A stretch of DNA of 64,000 bases from an uncultured Acidobacteriota bacterium (GTDB lineage: Bacteria > Acidobacteriota > Thermoanaerobaculia > Gp7-AA8). How positions within the stretch are numbered: the stretch's first letter is position 1; each line of letters opens with the position of its first letter. The notes beneath the pieces are model-generated. The model was not told the DNA's origin, ran no database searches, and worked only from the letters and a program-made list of their open reading frames with translations. Below, one piece after another: positions 29,771-37,559 of the stretch. The translations under genes were made by a program, and so were the position numbers. Where the stretch lies: assembly GCA_937870635.1 (NCBI GenBank), contig CALMZP010000045.1, positions 1-64,000 on the forward strand. Reading direction: 5' to 3'.

Positions 29771-31141
29771 TCATTCGTTGACCCTTTCGAATCGTCCGCC
29801 CACCATCACCCGTGAGATCGTCGTCGTCGCGCGGATCGATTCGAGGGGATTCGCGTCGAGCAGAACGAGGTCGGCCCTCTTCCCCGCTTCGATCGTTCCC
29901 CACTGACCTTCCTGCCCGGCGAAGATTGCCGCTTCGCGCGTGGCGGCGGCCAGCGCCTCTTTCGGCGTCAACCCCGCGCGCACCAGCAGATCGAGCTCGC
30001 GGTGGATCGACACTCCCGGCACGGCGAACGGATTCGGCGTGTCGGTTCCCGCCAGCAGCCTGGCGCCCCGCGCCTGGAGTGCCTTCACGAGCGCCATCCG
30101 ATTCGATGAGCCACGCGCGACGACCTCCCAGTCTTCCTGCCCGATCTGCTGCGACATGGCGCGCACGCGATCCTCCCAGAACTTGCGGACGTCGTTCGGT
30201 ACGAGCAGCAGCTCGTCGCGTTTGAGCCACGACGCGAGCGTCTCTGGTGGAGCCAGCGCGTGCTCGGCCTGGACGAGCGTCGGAACGATCGCCACACCCG
30301 CTTTCGCGACGCGCTTCGCGGCGGCGACCATCTTCTTCTGATCCGCCTTCATCGCCAGATAGAGCTTCGACCAGTGGAACCTCCCGCGCACCGGCGAGGA
30401 GTCGGCCTCGATAAGCTCGTCGAAGTCGGTCAGATGCTCGATGCTCGTGTGATGCTCGAGCGCTTTCACGATCGAGCTGTTGCGGGGCACATGTCCGGCC
30501 ACGGCCATCCCGAGCCTGCGCGCTTCGTCGAGGATGGCCTCGTAGGCCCTGGTGGAGAGATTGGTGTAGACCTTGATGAAGTCGTACCCGGCGGCCTGCT
30601 GTTCTGCGACGGCCGCTCTTGCTTCTTCTGCGGTTCGAATGACGGTGTTATCCGGCTGCACCGGTGGCGCGCCGTCGAGCAACGGTCCGGCGGTGACGAT
30701 CGACGGCCCCTCCAGCTGGCCGCTCGCGATCCGCTTCTTCCATTCGAGAATGCGCGGACGTCCATCCATGCTCCGCACGAACGTCACGCCGTTCGACGTG
30801 AACAGGCGAAGCATGTCCGGATCCTCGAAGTATTCGAGATGCACGTGCATGTCGGCGAGGCCCGGGATCAGATACTTCCCGCGCCCGTCCACCCGAACCG
30901 CGCCGCGCGGGATCGCCGCCGCTCCCGCGCTGGATATCGACTCGATGCGGCCGTTGCGGACCACGACGGTCTGATGGGCAACGACGCCCGCGGCGGGAGT
31001 CATCGGGATGACGTTCACGTCGACAAACGCGACCGAGCCGTCCGGAGTCGCGATAGGCGGCGCCTCCACCGGTGCGGTCGGCCCCGGCGCCGTCTGACAC
31101 GCCGCGAAGAGGATCGCAACGAGGGCCGCGAGCTTCCTCAC
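29771..31141 (-). CDS. Lipoprotein amidohydrolase (imidazolonepropionase-like)
   Basis: A 456-residue metal-dependent hydrolase with a lipoprotein signal (LAALVAILFAACQT), so it is exported and lipid-anchored. Metal ligands of the superfamily can be followed in order: HVH in GLADMHVHLE, the bridging Lys in DFIKVYTN, His in VAGHVPR, His in SIEHLTD, and Asp in AGTDTPNP. The C-terminal beta part ends with GKRADLVLLDANPLE, typical of secreted amidohydrolases that resemble prolidases or imidazolonepropionase. The start is GTG, overlapping the preceding stop in GTGA. The substrate is not predictable. Confidence 0.92.
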   Translation of the reverse strand: MRKLAALVAILFAACQTAPGPTAPVEAPPIATPDGSVAFVDVNVIPMTPAAGVVAHQTVVVRNGRIESISSAGAAAIPRGAVRVDGRGKYLIPGLADMHVHLEYFEDPDMLRLFTSNGVTFVRSMDGRPRILEWKKRIASGQLEGPSIVTAGPLLDGAPPVQPDNTVIRTAEEARAAVAEQQAAGYDFIKVYTNLSTRAYEAILDEARRLGMAVAGHVPRNSSIVKALEHHTSIEHLTDFDELIEADSSPVRGRFHWSKLYLAMKADQKKMVAAAKRVAKAGVAIVPTLVQAEHALAPPETLASWLKRDELLLVPNDVRKFWEDRVRAMSQQIGQEDWEVVARGSSNRMALVKALQARGARLLAGTDTPNPFAVPGVSIHRELDLLVRAGLTPKEALAAATREAAIFAGQEGQWGTIEAGKRADLVLLDANPLESIRATTTISRVMVGGRFERVNE

Positions 31142-31500
31142 GTCACCGGTCTCCGGATCCTCAGGAGTTTTCCATCTTCGGCGGCGAGCTCCACGACGAT
31201 CGCTTCACGAAGCGATGTGTGCGGCAGCCGATCGGCCAGAACGATCCATCGCTGTTGCGGCGCGCCTTCACCCCGGCGCGCCCAGGCGATGTGCACCACG
31301 TGGTAGTCGCGGAACCGACCGGCATCGCGGGAGCGCAGTGTCTCCATGGCGATCCGGCCCGCATCCTGGCTCTGAATCCGGCCGCGACGTCTCGACGGAT
31401 CTTCCGCGTTCCGCAGCGCGAAGAAGAGCGCGGCGCAGATTGCGATCCAGCCGAGGTACAGGGGCAGGTACCGGCGCGTGCGCGTCACAGCTCGTATCAT
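31138..31500 (-). CDS. Small single-pass membrane protein, unknown
   Basis: A 120-residue protein: a short basic N-terminus (MIRAVTRTRR), one TM helix (YLPLYLGWIAICAALFFAL), then a periplasmic or cytoplasmic domain of about 90 residues (MGETLR-like helix, HVVHIAWARRG strand, DRLPHTSLREAIVVEL). GGGGTG upstream of the ATG can serve as ribosome binding site. It overlaps the amidohydrolase start by 4 nt, implying translational coupling, and is divergent from the ACP gene, with only 9 nt between the two starts. No family recognised. Confidence 0.7.
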   Translation of the reverse strand: MIRAVTRTRRYLPLYLGWIAICAALFFALRNAEDPSRRRGRIQSQDAGRIAMETLRSRDAGRFRDYHVVHIAWARRGEGAPQQRWIVLADRLPHTSLREAIVVELAAEDGKLLRIRRPVT

Positions 31501-31509
31501 AATCACCCC

Positions 31510-31755
31510 ATGACCCGCCCCGAGATGGAGCAGAAGCTCCTCGAGATCGTTCGCAAGGAAAAAAGCCTCCCCATCGAAAGTCTCGGATCTGAAACGCAGC
31601 TCGCCGATGCCGGAATCGACTCGCTCGATGCGCTGACCATCCTTTTCGCCATCGAGGAAGAGTTCAAGATCAGCATTCCCGACGATCGAGCGCGGGCCAT
31701 GAAGACGTTCGGCGATCTGTCGAACGCGGTGGCGGAACAGGTCGGGATCACGTGA
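31510..31755 (+). CDS. Acyl carrier protein
   Basis: An 81-residue ACP. The 4'-phosphopantetheine attachment serine is S38 in the motif AGIDSLDAL. The helix pattern (EMEQKLLEIVRKE, ALTILFAIEEEFKISIPD, GDLSNAVAEQVG) is that of fatty-acid-type ACPs. It sits 112 nt before a ketosynthase gene on the same strand, separated by a GACGCAGAG hairpin. The start ATG has no clear Shine-Dalgarno sequence. Confidence 0.93.
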   Translation: MTRPEMEQKLLEIVRKEKSLPIESLGSETQLADAGIDSLDALTILFAIEEEFKISIPDDRARAMKTFGDLSNAVAEQVGIT

Positions 31756-31771
31756 CATTGTCCGAAAAGCA

Positions 31772-31846
31772 ACCGCGGAGACGCAGAGGACGCGGAGGGG
31801 ACGCAGAGCTCTCTGCGTTCCTCCGCGTACTCTGCGTCTCCGCGGT
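31772..31846. repeat. Inverted tandem GACGCAGAG repeat, copy 2
   Basis: ACCGCGGAGACGCAGAGG on the left, CTCTGCGTCTCCGCGGT on the right. It lies between the ACP and ketosynthase genes and starts 16 nt after the ACP stop. Confidence 0.85.
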
Positions 31847-31867
31847 GAATGGTCGTTCCCTTTCCCC

Positions 31868-33103
31868 ATGACCCGTATCGCCATCACCGGCATCGGCATC
31901 ATCTCCGCCCTCGGCCGCGGCAAAGCCGAAACTCTCGAGGCGCTGCGCAACGGACGAAGCGGGATCCGCCCGATCACCAGCATCGACGCCACTGCGCTCA
32001 ACTGTCGCATCGCCGGCGAAGTGCCGCCCGGCTCCATCGAAGGTGAAGCACGCGCGCAGGACCGCTTCACGAGACTGGCGCTCCTCGCCGCTTCCGAATG
32101 CGCGGAACAGGCCGGTTACGCTTCTCTCGAACTCGAGCCTCACCGCGTCGGCGTCCTCATCGGCACAGGCCTCGGCGGCTGCGAGACTCTGGACGCAAGC
32201 TACCGCCGCGTCTACAAGGAAGGCTCGCCGAGAGTTCCGCCGACGTCCATCGCTTCGACGATGTACAACGCCGCGGCGAGCGCGATCTCCACTGCCCATC
32301 AGGCGCGTGGCGTCTCCTACGCCGTCGTCTCCGCCTGCGCGTCGAGCGCGCACGCGATCGGACTCGCCGCGCAGACGATCGCCAGCGGTCAGGCCGACGC
32401 GATGTTCGCCGGCGGCGCCGACGCTCCCCTGACGGTCGGCGTGATCCGCGGCTGGGAGAGCATGCGCGTGCTCTCGATCGACAACGAACATCCCGAGCGC
32501 GCCTGCCGTCCGTTCAGCGCCAACCGCGAGGGCCTTGTCCTCGCCGAAGGGGCTGCCGTGTTTCTGCTCGAAGACTTCGACCATGCGCGCCGCCGCGGGC
32601 GCCCGATCCTCGGCGAGATCGGCGGCTTCGGAGCCACGAGCGACGCCGGGCACGTCACCGACCCGTCGGCCGAGGGGGCGTCGAGGGCGATGAGGATCGC
32701 GATGGGTAAGAGCGATTCGGCAGCGATCGGATACGTCAACGCGCACGGGACGGCGACGCGCGCGAACGACGTCACCGAGACGCGGGCCATCAAGGATGTC
32801 TTCGGCGTTCGGGCCGGGCAGCTCGCGATCAGCTCCACGAAGTCGATGCATGGTCACGCCATGGGCGCGAGCGGCGCGATCGAGATCGCCTGCTCCCTGC
32901 TGTCGCTCAACGAGGGCTTCATCCCGCCGACCATCAATCTCGAGCAGCCCGATCCGGCGTGCGATCTCGACTACGTCCCCAACGCTGCCCGACCGGCCGA
33001 AGTCGGAACGTTTCTCTCGAATTCGTTCGGATTCGGCGGTCTCAACGCGGTGGTCATGGTCCGTACTGCTGTGGCAGCTGATTTGCTATCCACAACAGAT
33101 TGA
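31868..33103 (+). CDS. Beta-ketoacyl-ACP synthase (KAS II / FabF type)
   Basis: A 411-residue condensing enzyme that extends an acyl chain on ACP. The catalytic triad is readable: C157 in SACASSAHAIG, H293 in NAHGTATRAND and H330 in KSMHGHAMGASG, with K325. In the last motif the usual Thr of KSMTGH is His. The C-terminal NSFGFGGLNAVVM is present. The pairing with its own ACP gene and separation from any fab cluster suggests a dedicated chain-building pathway rather than the housekeeping synthase, but this is inference. Confidence 0.93.
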   Translation: MTRIAITGIGIISALGRGKAETLEALRNGRSGIRPITSIDATALNCRIAGEVPPGSIEGEARAQDRFTRLALLAASECAEQAGYASLELEPHRVGVLIGTGLGGCETLDASYRRVYKEGSPRVPPTSIASTMYNAAASAISTAHQARGVSYAVVSACASSAHAIGLAAQTIASGQADAMFAGGADAPLTVGVIRGWESMRVLSIDNEHPERACRPFSANREGLVLAEGAAVFLLEDFDHARRRGRPILGEIGGFGATSDAGHVTDPSAEGASRAMRIAMGKSDSAAIGYVNAHGTATRANDVTETRAIKDVFGVRAGQLAISSTKSMHGHAMGASGAIEIACSLLSLNEGFIPPTINLEQPDPACDLDYVPNAARPAEVGTFLSNSFGFGGLNAVVMVRTAVAADLLSTTD

Positions 33104-33109
33104 TATGAT
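33083..33109 (+). promoter_or_regulatory. Possible promoter before the STAS gene
   Basis: TATGAT at 33104-33109 with TTGCTA at 33083-33088, spacer 15 nt (short). It overlaps the end of the ketosynthase gene and precedes the STAS start. Confidence 0.3.
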
Positions 33110-33117
33110 CGGTCCGC

Positions 33118-33122
33118 GGAGG
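33118..33122 (+). promoter_or_regulatory. Ribosome binding site deciding a TTG start
   Basis: GGAGG, 5 nt before the TTG at 33128; supports that non-ATG start for the STAS protein. Confidence 0.7.
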
Positions 33123-33127
33123 CACTC

Positions 33128-33484
33128 TTGATCGTAGAAAAAAAGCACCTCGAAAACTTCACGGTTCTCTACGTGGAGGGTCTCATCAAGCTCGGCGAGA
33201 GTGCTGAATTCTTCTCCTCCGCGCTGGAGAACGTTCTCAAGAACGAGAGCACGAACGTCATCATCGACTTCACGAAGATCGACTACATCGACTCGACCGG
33301 CATCGGCGAGCTCGTCGGATACCTCGGCAAGTTCACCACGCAGAACCGCAAGCTGATCCTGGTCAACCCCTCCGACCGCATCCAGAAGCTCCTCAAACTC
33401 GCCAAGCTCGACACGGTGTTCAAGATCTACAACACCGAGGAAGAGGCGGTGGCGGCGGAAGCTCCCTCTTCGTCGCGGGCATAA
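33128..33484 (+). CDS. STAS-domain anti-anti-sigma factor (SpoIIAA/RsbV-like)
   Basis: A 118-residue single STAS domain. The motif FTKIDYIDSTGIGELV carries the phosphorylatable serine S56, the residue that RsbW-type kinases phosphorylate and RsbU-type phosphatases dephosphorylate. The chain then ends with a short Ala/Ser tail (AEAPSSSRA). The TTG start is supported by GGAGG 5 nt upstream. No anti-sigma kinase is adjacent; the SpoIIE-type phosphatase at 22296-24560 is a plausible partner. The protein is likely part of a stress or developmental partner-switch. Confidence 0.93.
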   Translation: MIVEKKHLENFTVLYVEGLIKLGESAEFFSSALENVLKNESTNVIIDFTKIDYIDSTGIGELVGYLGKFTTQNRKLILVNPSDRIQKLLKLAKLDTVFKIYNTEEEAVAAEAPSSSRA

Positions 33485-33505
33485 GTCGCTTCGAGAGCCG
33501 TTGAA

Positions 33506-33606
33506 AGATCCCTCGCTCACGCTCGGGGATGACATGCTTTGGGAACTGCCACCTCCCTGAAGCCACACCTGCCGGTGGTACCGGAGATCCCTCGCTCACG
33601 CTCGGG
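33506..33606. repeat. Direct repeats AGATCCCTCGCTCACGCTCG with a GGTACC palindrome
   Basis: Two direct copies at 33506-33526 and 33585-33606. Just before the second is CCGGTGGTACCGG. A diverged inverse of the second unit, including CCGGTACCACCGGCAGG, appears at 36438-36484. Confidence 0.75.
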
Positions 33607-33620
33607 ATAAACTACCTTCA

Positions 33621-34685
33621 TTGATCCTCGCCAACGTCTACCGCGGCAGCCAACTCGAGTCCCGTCACACCGGCTCGATTGCGGTATGCGATTCGCTGGG
33701 GCGGCTTCTGGCCTGCGCGGGCGATCCCGGTTTTCGGACCTGCCTCCGTTCGGCGGCCAAGCCGTTTCAGGCGCTGCCGCTTCTCGAATACGGCGGCGTC
33801 GAAGAGTTCGAGCTGAGGCCGGAGGAGATCGCGCTCACCTGTGCCTCGCACGGGGGTGAGCCGTTTCACGTTTCGACCGCCGCGGGCATGCTGCGCAAGG
33901 GGGAGTTCGACGAGACCGACCTTCTCTGCGGCGCTCACCTTCCGAACGACGAGAAGGCTGCTGCCGACCTTCGCGCTTCGGGCGAAGATCCCTCTCCTCT
34001 TCATAACAACTGCTCCGGCAAGCACGCCGGGATGCTCCTCGCCACGCAGGTGATGGATGTCCCGAGCGGCCGGTACATCGATGCCGAGCATCCGCTCCAG
34101 GTTCTGATGCGATCCACGCTGGCCGATTTCGCCGGGATCGCCAGCGAAGAGATCCCGATCGCCATCGATGGTTGCGGCGTTCCGGCGTTCTTCCTCAGCC
34201 TTTACCGTGCGGCTTTCGCCTACGCCCGTCTGATAGCCACCGGCGAGGGGGCCGAAGTGCCGGGATCGCTCGAACGATACCTGGAGAGCGCCTCGTACGT
34301 CATTGAGTCGATGACTATGTTCCCGCAGTACGTGGCGGGCGGCTGGAGCATCACCACGCCGCTGATGCAGGCATTCGAGGGCGACCTGGTCGCGAAGGAA
34401 GGCGCCGAGGGTTTCTACGCGATGGCGCTGTCGCCGGCGTTGTCGCGCGAATTGACGGAGCGGTTGAAGGTCACCGATGATGCGCCGGTCGCGATCGCCC
34501 TCAAGATCGACGACGGATCGATGGACCGGGCCCGGAACCCGGTCATTCTGAGGACACTCGAGTTGCTGGGGATCGACGTCGCGTCGCACCCTGCATTGCA
34601 GCCGTTGCGGAGCTGGCCACTGCGCAACGTCGCCGGCACACTCGTCGGCGAAGTCAGGCCTGAGTTCGAACTGGAGATCCTGTGA
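33621..34685 (+). CDS. L-asparaginase II family protein
   Basis: A 354-residue protein of the Asparaginase_II family (the Rhizobium etli AnsA-type), which hydrolyses asparagine to aspartate and ammonia and is unrelated to the E. coli type. Family segments: SGSIAVCD-like start (HTGSIAVCDSLGRLL), RSAAKPFQALPLLE, CASHGGEPFHV, HNNCSGKHAGML, CGVPAFFLSL and GSMDRARNPV near the end. The start is a TTG at 33621. No signal peptide is seen. The next gene starts at the base after the stop. Confidence 0.9.
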   Translation: MILANVYRGSQLESRHTGSIAVCDSLGRLLACAGDPGFRTCLRSAAKPFQALPLLEYGGVEEFELRPEEIALTCASHGGEPFHVSTAAGMLRKGEFDETDLLCGAHLPNDEKAAADLRASGEDPSPLHNNCSGKHAGMLLATQVMDVPSGRYIDAEHPLQVLMRSTLADFAGIASEEIPIAIDGCGVPAFFLSLYRAAFAYARLIATGEGAEVPGSLERYLESASYVIESMTMFPQYVAGGWSITTPLMQAFEGDLVAKEGAEGFYAMALSPALSRELTERLKVTDDAPVAIALKIDDGSMDRARNPVILRTLELLGIDVASHPALQPLRSWPLRNVAGTLVGEVRPEFELEIL

Positions 34686-35096
34686 ATGCGTAAGCTGCTG
34701 CTGGTTCTGATGATTCTCGTGCTGGCCGGCTGTAAGACGGTCGGCGTCTCGACGACCGAGGGTGGTTTCGCGGAGGTGGCGCCGCAGATCGCGAACGAGA
34801 TGATGCTCGACGCGAGGCAGATCGTGGTCCTGGATATCCGGCCGAACGAGCTGTATCGCGGTCCGGACGGCCACATCGCGGGCGCGATCAGCGCGCCGTT
34901 CGATACGATCGAGAAACAGCTTCCGGAGCTTCTGCCCTATCAGAACCAGACGGTTCTCGTGTACGGGCAGAACTCGACCGACGGCGCGCTGGCGGCGCGT
35001 CTGTTGAGCGTGGCGGGATTCAGGAATATCGTCCACATCGACGGCGGACTGGAAAGCTGGATTGCGCTGGGCTATCGGACTGTTAACGCACAATGA
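34686..35096 (+). CDS. Rhodanese-like lipoprotein lacking the catalytic cysteine
   Basis: A 136-residue lipoprotein: LLLVLMILVLAGCKT is a lipobox with Cys16, so it is membrane-anchored. The mature part is a rhodanese fold (VVLDIRPNELYRGPDGHIAGAI, then YQNQTVLVYGQNSTDGALAARLLSVAGF, HIDGGLESWIALGY). The active-site loop, normally C-x-x-G-x-R after the VYC strand, reads GQNSTDGA, so the sulfur-carrying cysteine is missing; a binding rather than transferase role is likely. It starts directly after the asparaginase stop and overlaps the DsbA-like gene by 4 nt (ATGA). Confidence 0.88.
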   Translation: MRKLLLVLMILVLAGCKTVGVSTTEGGFAEVAPQIANEMMLDARQIVVLDIRPNELYRGPDGHIAGAISAPFDTIEKQLPELLPYQNQTVLVYGQNSTDGALAARLLSVAGFRNIVHIDGGLESWIALGYRTVNAQ

Positions 35097-36163
35097 CCAT
35101 GAAAAGACTCGTAATCGTTCTCTCCGTGCTTCTGGCGGCCTCAACAGTTTCAGCCCAGGAAATCCGCAGCGCCGTCGACATGACGAAGGTCAAGGCCTAC
35201 GTCACCAAGACGATGCCGCGCTGCCCGAACGCAAATGTCGCGTTCGACCCGATCCCGGGCAAGGGTCCTCAGGGTTTTCACGTTTATCGCGCGGTCCTCA
35301 CGTCGAGCGACGAGTACTGCAGCGCGCAGAAGTTCATCCTCTACTCGCCCGCGACGGATCAGACGATCGTCGGCTCGGTCATCGCGCTGCCTGGCGGCGA
35401 GAATCCGATTCACGAGCGGATCTCCCAGCACACGAGCAAGCTCCTCAACGCCGACGTGAAAGCGCAGATCGCGCCGCTCGGCCTCCCCGATGGACTCAGG
35501 CAGGTCTCGCTCATCCGCAAGACAGAGTACGGTCCGTTCGCATACACCGGCTACCTCGACGCGTCCGAGCGTTTCCTCATCGTCGGACTGCGCGGCAAGC
35601 TGAACGAAGATCCGTCCACCACGCTGCGGAAGGCGATCGGAGCCGACACCGCCGCGCGCCGCGGCAACGGAGCGGCGAAGATCGAGATCATCGAGATCTC
35701 CGACTTCCAGTGCCCCACCTGCGCCCGCGCCCACGAGGCCCTCGAACCCCTCTTCGCCAGCAACCTCGGCAAGATCCGCTACACGCGTATCGACCTGCCG
35801 CTCTTCGAACATCACAAGTGGTCGCTGCAGGCCGCTCTCGCCTCGAGGGCCATGCAGAGGGTCGCTCCGAAGAAGTACTGGGATTACGTCGACGTCGTCT
35901 TCAGGAACCAGGCGAATCTGGACGAGAAGAACTTCGACAAGTTCTTCAGGGACTGGGTCGAAGACAACGATCTGAAGTGGGCACCGATCGCGAAGATCTA
36001 CAACTCGGCCGCCGAGCGAAAGGCTCTGCTCGATGACGTGAGCGATCTTTTCAACGCCGGGGTCAACTCCACGCCGACGTTCATCGTGAACGGCCAGATC
36101 CTGGGCTACGGCCAGGGGACGTTCGCGCACGAGTTCATGAAGCAGACGATCAACGGGAAGTAA
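35093..36163 (+). CDS. Secreted DsbA-like thioredoxin-fold protein
   Basis: A 356-residue exported protein with signal peptide (LVIVLSVLLAASTVSAQ). Residues about 25-185 form an N-terminal domain of unknown type (it contains HVYRAVLTSSDEYCSAQKF). The C-terminal part is a DsbA-type thioredoxin fold with active site SDFQCPTCARAHE (CPTC) and the cis-Pro segment NSTPTFIVNGQ. Such proteins oxidise or isomerise disulfides in the periplasm. The first ATG at 35093 overlaps the rhodanese-like gene; a second ATG at 35099 fits the signal peptide equally well. A terminator follows at 36204. Confidence 0.9.
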   Translation: MTMKRLVIVLSVLLAASTVSAQEIRSAVDMTKVKAYVTKTMPRCPNANVAFDPIPGKGPQGFHVYRAVLTSSDEYCSAQKFILYSPATDQTIVGSVIALPGGENPIHERISQHTSKLLNADVKAQIAPLGLPDGLRQVSLIRKTEYGPFAYTGYLDASERFLIVGLRGKLNEDPSTTLRKAIGADTAARRGNGAAKIEIIEISDFQCPTCARAHEALEPLFASNLGKIRYTRIDLPLFEHHKWSLQAALASRAMQRVAPKKYWDYVDVVFRNQANLDEKNFDKFFRDWVEDNDLKWAPIAKIYNSAAERKALLDDVSDLFNAGVNSTPTFIVNGQILGYGQGTFAHEFMKQTINGK

Positions 36164-36203
36164 CGGGGCTGTGGGCTCCGGGCTCCTCGATGAGTGACGT
36201 GGC

Positions 36204-36230
36204 GCCGGCTCTCGAGCCGGCGTTTTCGTT
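36204..36230 (+). terminator. Rho-independent terminator after the DsbA-like gene
   Basis: GCCGGCTC TC GAGCCGGC hairpin (7-8 bp stem) followed by GTTTTCGTT, 41 nt after the stop codon. Confidence 0.7.
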
Positions 36231-36579
36231 TGACGGGAAGGGCACCCGACGGGTCGACGAGTCGCATAAACCGTTACGCGACAGCTCCACGCCGAGTAAC
36301 AGATTACGCGACAGCTTCCCTGACCCGGCGCGCGGCCAGGGGCTGGCGGTTTCACAGACGCAAAGATGTAGCATTTGCCAGCAGTGCGGCGGGGTATCCT
36401 GCTGTCGAATACTAGTTGGACGGACGCGTCGCCAGTTCACCCTGAGGAGCGGAGCGACGAAGGGTCTCCGGTACCACCGGCAGGATCGCTGTTGTCACAC
36501 CGAGCGATCTACGCACCGTCGAAAAGACGCCCAATCGATGTGCACACTTGCCACTCTCCGTAGAAAATCCGTCTGTGTC
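36231..36579. other. Gene-free stretch before the integron array
   Basis: No credible gene is seen in the roughly 500 bases between the terminator and the first attC. The stretch holds a short direct repeat (TTACGCGACAGCT, twice near 36276-36331) and a diverged repeat unit at 36438-36484. Base composition is more balanced than in the flanking genes. If attC1 once closed a cassette, this region is what is left of it. Confidence 0.6.
36438..36484. repeat. Inverted, diverged copy of the 33.5-kb repeat unit
   Basis: CCTGAGGAGCGGAGCGACGA, then AGGGTCTCCGGTACCACCGG. The second half matches the inverse of 33568-33590. Confidence 0.65.
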
Positions 36580-36676
36580 GGCTGGTGTTCCCCTCACTTC
36601 AGAAGCACCGAGGGATACTCAATCCTCGAAGCGATGAAGGTTCCTAGGTGCTTCTGAAGTGAGGGGAACACCAGCC
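36580..36676. repeat. Perfect 30-bp inverted repeat with 37-bp loop
   Basis: The left arm 36580-36609 and right arm 36647-36676 are exact reverse complements; the right arm begins GGTGCTTCTGAAGTGAGG. The loop contains GAGGGATACTCAATCCTC, itself partly dyadic. No target-site duplication is evident. It ends 54 bp before attC1. Confidence 0.92.
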
Positions 36677-36730
36677 TCCGATGGAACGATCCAATCGTCT
36701 CGCCATCTGGACCGCACGAACATCGGCGCC

Positions 36731-36865
36731 GTCTAACTCCACGCAGCAGCTGTCGCGGCCCGGCGCTGGCCCGGCAGCCGAGCTGCCTGGTTCAGCGTAG
36801 ACTTGATGGGTCACGGCTCCGGCACGCGGAACTGGCCGCGCAGCTGAGCGTGAGATACGTTGGGC
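36731..36865 (+). other. attC recombination site 1
   Basis: Starts GTCTAAC (matches RYYYAAC) and ends GTTGGGC (matches GTTRRRY). CACGCAGCAGCTGTCGCGG near the left end is imperfectly complementary to CCGCGCAGCTGAGCGTG near the right end, the extrahelical-base hairpin expected of attC. Confidence 0.85.
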
Positions 36866-36888
36866 AGACCGAAGACGGGCGACAGCAA

Positions 36889-37227
36889 ATGGCAAATCTC
36901 TCAGCATCCACCGCTCGGCCACTCCGCACCCGACCCGCTCGGCAGGCAACTCTGAGTCTTCACATTCTCCGCGTTTGCCACGCGTTCGCCTGGCTATGCT
37001 TCGTTAGTTTGCTCGGACTTACGGTATGGTTCGTCTACGGAAACTGGGCACACGGTGACGAATACGTCGCTTTCGCGCTCATATTCGTCCTCGTGCCGGC
37101 AATCGCGTTTCTCGGCGCTGGCGCGGGCTTCGTTGCGGCAATCGCACGATACAGGGCAGCTTGGGTTCCGGCCGTTAGTCAACTCTTGGCTCTTTTGTAT
37201 ATCGCTTGGGCGGCGATTCAGTTATGA
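36889..37227 (+). CDS. Cassette 1 membrane protein A
   Basis: A 112-residue protein with three predicted TM segments (FAWLCFVSLLGLTVWFVYG, YVAFALIFVLVPAIAFLGAGAGFVAA and VPAVSQLLALLYIAWAAI) after a basic N-terminus. The ATG at 36889 lies 24 nt after the attC1 end. A frame extending back into attC1 from a GTG at 36850 is rejected because it would code across the recombination site. It overlaps the next gene by ATGA. Codon use is visibly less GC-biased than in chromosomal neighbours. No family recognised. Confidence 0.7.
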   Translation: MANLSASTARPLRTRPARQATLSLHILRVCHAFAWLCFVSLLGLTVWFVYGNWAHGDEYVAFALIFVLVPAIAFLGAGAGFVAAIARYRAAWVPAVSQLLALLYIAWAAIQL

Positions 37228-37538
37228 CCGAGCAAACGTGGATATACGCACGAGCTTGGATCTGCCGGGGCCTGCTCGGAGTTCTGCTCACAATCGCCAT
37301 TGCTTCTCTTCTCACCTCTGGCTTCTTGGTCGCCAGCCCTCCTTACACGCTAGAGAGCACCCTCGCGTGGGGAGTCATAGCTTTAACCATCTCGGTTGTC
37401 GGGGCAGGAATCACCGTACTTCTCTGGTTGATCGGTAGAACTGACACGCTCGTCGTAAAGCTCGGCGGGCTAACTATGCTGCTCTTCGTATCTTCGCCCG
37501 CGGTCTACTGGATCGGTACTTTCGCGCGTGCAGGGTAG
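37224..37538 (+). CDS. Cassette 1 membrane protein B
   Basis: A 104-residue protein with three TM segments (GLLGVLLTIAIASLLTSGFL, GVIALTISVVGAGITVLLWLI and LTMLLFVSSPAVYWIG). It is coupled to protein A by a 4-nt overlap and matches it in size and helix number, so the two may act as a hetero-oligomer or be ancient duplicates. The stop lies 22 nt before attC2, as is usual for cassette genes. No family recognised. Confidence 0.7.
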   Translation: MTEQTWIYARAWICRGLLGVLLTIAIASLLTSGFLVASPPYTLESTLAWGVIALTISVVGAGITVLLWLIGRTDTLVVKLGGLTMLLFVSSPAVYWIGTFARAG

Positions 37539-37559
37539 TGCTAGCTTCGAACCGCGGCT

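Noticed and set aside
27599-29815. 738-codon + frame opposite mutS
   Set aside because: Shadow frame; MutS Walker motifs on the minus strand settle the coding strand.
33618-36355. Minus-strand frames of 508 and 401 codons opposite asparaginase and the DsbA-like gene
   Set aside because: Low-complexity Arg/Asp/Glu composition; both + strand products are recognisable families.
36190-36657. 155-codon frame on + before the integron array
   Set aside because: It begins in a terminator and runs through the 30-bp inverted repeat. Composition is not protein-like and no ribosome binding site is present.
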